A DNA stretch of 7,302 bases. Source: Betaproteobacteria bacterium. Its GTDB lineage: Bacteria > Pseudomonadota > Gammaproteobacteria > Burkholderiales > Rhodocyclaceae. The translations under genes were made by a program, and so were the position numbers. The notes under the pieces are model-generated. The model searched no databases. It saw nothing but the letters and a program-made list of their open reading frames with translations, and had not been told where the DNA came from. Shown in pieces: positions 7,016-7,302 of the stretch (positions within the stretch are counted from its first letter, which is position 1; each line of letters starts with the position of its first letter). The stretch is taken from the NCBI GenBank assembly GCA_016880375.1, contig JAEHDO010000528.1:1-7302 (forward strand), written 5' to 3'.

Positions 7016-7046
7016 AAAAAGCCCCGGCATGCCGGGGCTTTTTTTT
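7016..7046. terminator. Strong bidirectional intrinsic terminator
   Basis: A perfect GCCCCGG/CCGGGGC stem (7021-7027 with 7032-7038) around a CATG loop is followed by eight T (7039-7046) and preceded by five A (7016-7020). The A and T runs can extend the stem. It lies 5 bases after the stop of the large CHAT gene. On the - strand the same hairpin is followed by five T, so it can also end the converging hdrB-like transcript, whose stop lies 13 bases away. Confidence 0.93.
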
Positions 7047-7059
7047 GCGTGGAGGTGTC

Positions 7060-7302
7060 CTACTTCTTCGCGATCTCTTCCAGCTTCGTCGCCTTGATGA
7101 GCTGGCCGTCGAGGCCGGCTTCCTTGGCGCTGCCGCCGTAGGCGATAGTCATCAGCTGCGAGTAGTAGAGCACCGGCATGCTGAACTTGGTGCCCTGCTT
7201 CTTGTTGATCTCGCTCTGGTAGATCTCGACGTTGGCCTGGCACAGCGGGCAGGGCGTGACGATCATCTCGGCGCCGTGGTCGTAGGCCGACTCGACGATG
7301 TC
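7060..7302 (-). CDS. hdrB: Heterodisulfide reductase subunit B-like (CCG domain) protein, C-terminal part, partial
   Basis: The last 80 codons are present on the - strand, open to the right edge and ending at TAG (7060-7062). The segment MIVTPCPLCQANVEIYQ followed by MPVLYYSQLMTIAYG matches the end of a cysteine-rich CCG domain as found in HdrB and related proteins. The CPLC motif (7240-7251) would be the closing CxxC of the CCG signature, which holds an unusual iron-sulfur cluster in HdrB. In non-methanogens, relatives include the Hdr-like complex of sulfur oxidisers and succinate- or lactate-linked CCG proteins; this fragment cannot tell them apart. The tail ends in a lysine-rich helix (KLEEIAKK). 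It is convergent with the CHAT cluster and separated from it by the terminator, so a functional link is unlikely. Confidence 0.78.
   Translation of the reverse strand, partial: DIVESAYDHGAEMIVTPCPLCQANVEIYQSEINKKQGTKFSMPVLYYSQLMTIAYGGSAKEAGLDGQLIKATKLEEIAKK

Overview
The window looks like chromosomal DNA from a GC-rich proteobacterium, most likely a betaproteobacterium of the Rhodocyclales or Nitrosomonadales kind. This rests on GC-rich codon use, a ThrH-type phosphatase at one edge and a heterodisulfide-reductase-B-like protein at the other. The taxon is an inference from gene content, not a measured placement.

Layout: (1) positions 1-206 hold the 3' end of thrH on the + strand. (2) A recognisable sigma70-type promoter (210-238) leads into a large + strand gene (271-2745) for an exported TPR-CHAT (caspase-like) protein of 824 residues. 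(3) After a 158-base gap with a weaker promoter candidate come three tightly packed + strand genes: two tandem paralogous small exported proteins (2904-3473 and 3500-4045; 189 and 181 residues), then a second, larger exported TPR-CHAT protein (4056-7010; 984 residues). The gaps between these three are 26 and 10 bases. (4) A strong intrinsic terminator (7016-7046) closes the cluster. (5) On the - strand, the 3' end of an hdrB-like gene converges on that terminator from the right edge (7060-7302).

The cluster 271-7010 is the interesting part. All four products begin with Sec-type signal peptides, so two caspase-fold CHAT proteins with intact His and Cys motifs are predicted to act outside the cytoplasm beside a duplicated pair of small exported proteins of unknown function. 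After the signal peptides, the four mature proteins contain only two cysteines in total, and each is the predicted catalytic nucleophile of a CHAT domain. The two CHAT proteins differ in their N-terminal helical repeat regions. The first also shows a sharp base-composition step at the border between repeat region and CHAT module, and a 37-residue low-complexity insert before its last CHAT strand. A working model is an envelope protease system in which the TPR parts bind a ligand or target, the CHAT parts cut, and the small proteins are partners, regulators or substrates. Gene order and motifs support the association; the activity and the roles of the small proteins are inference. The flanking thrH and hdrB-like genes appear unrelated.
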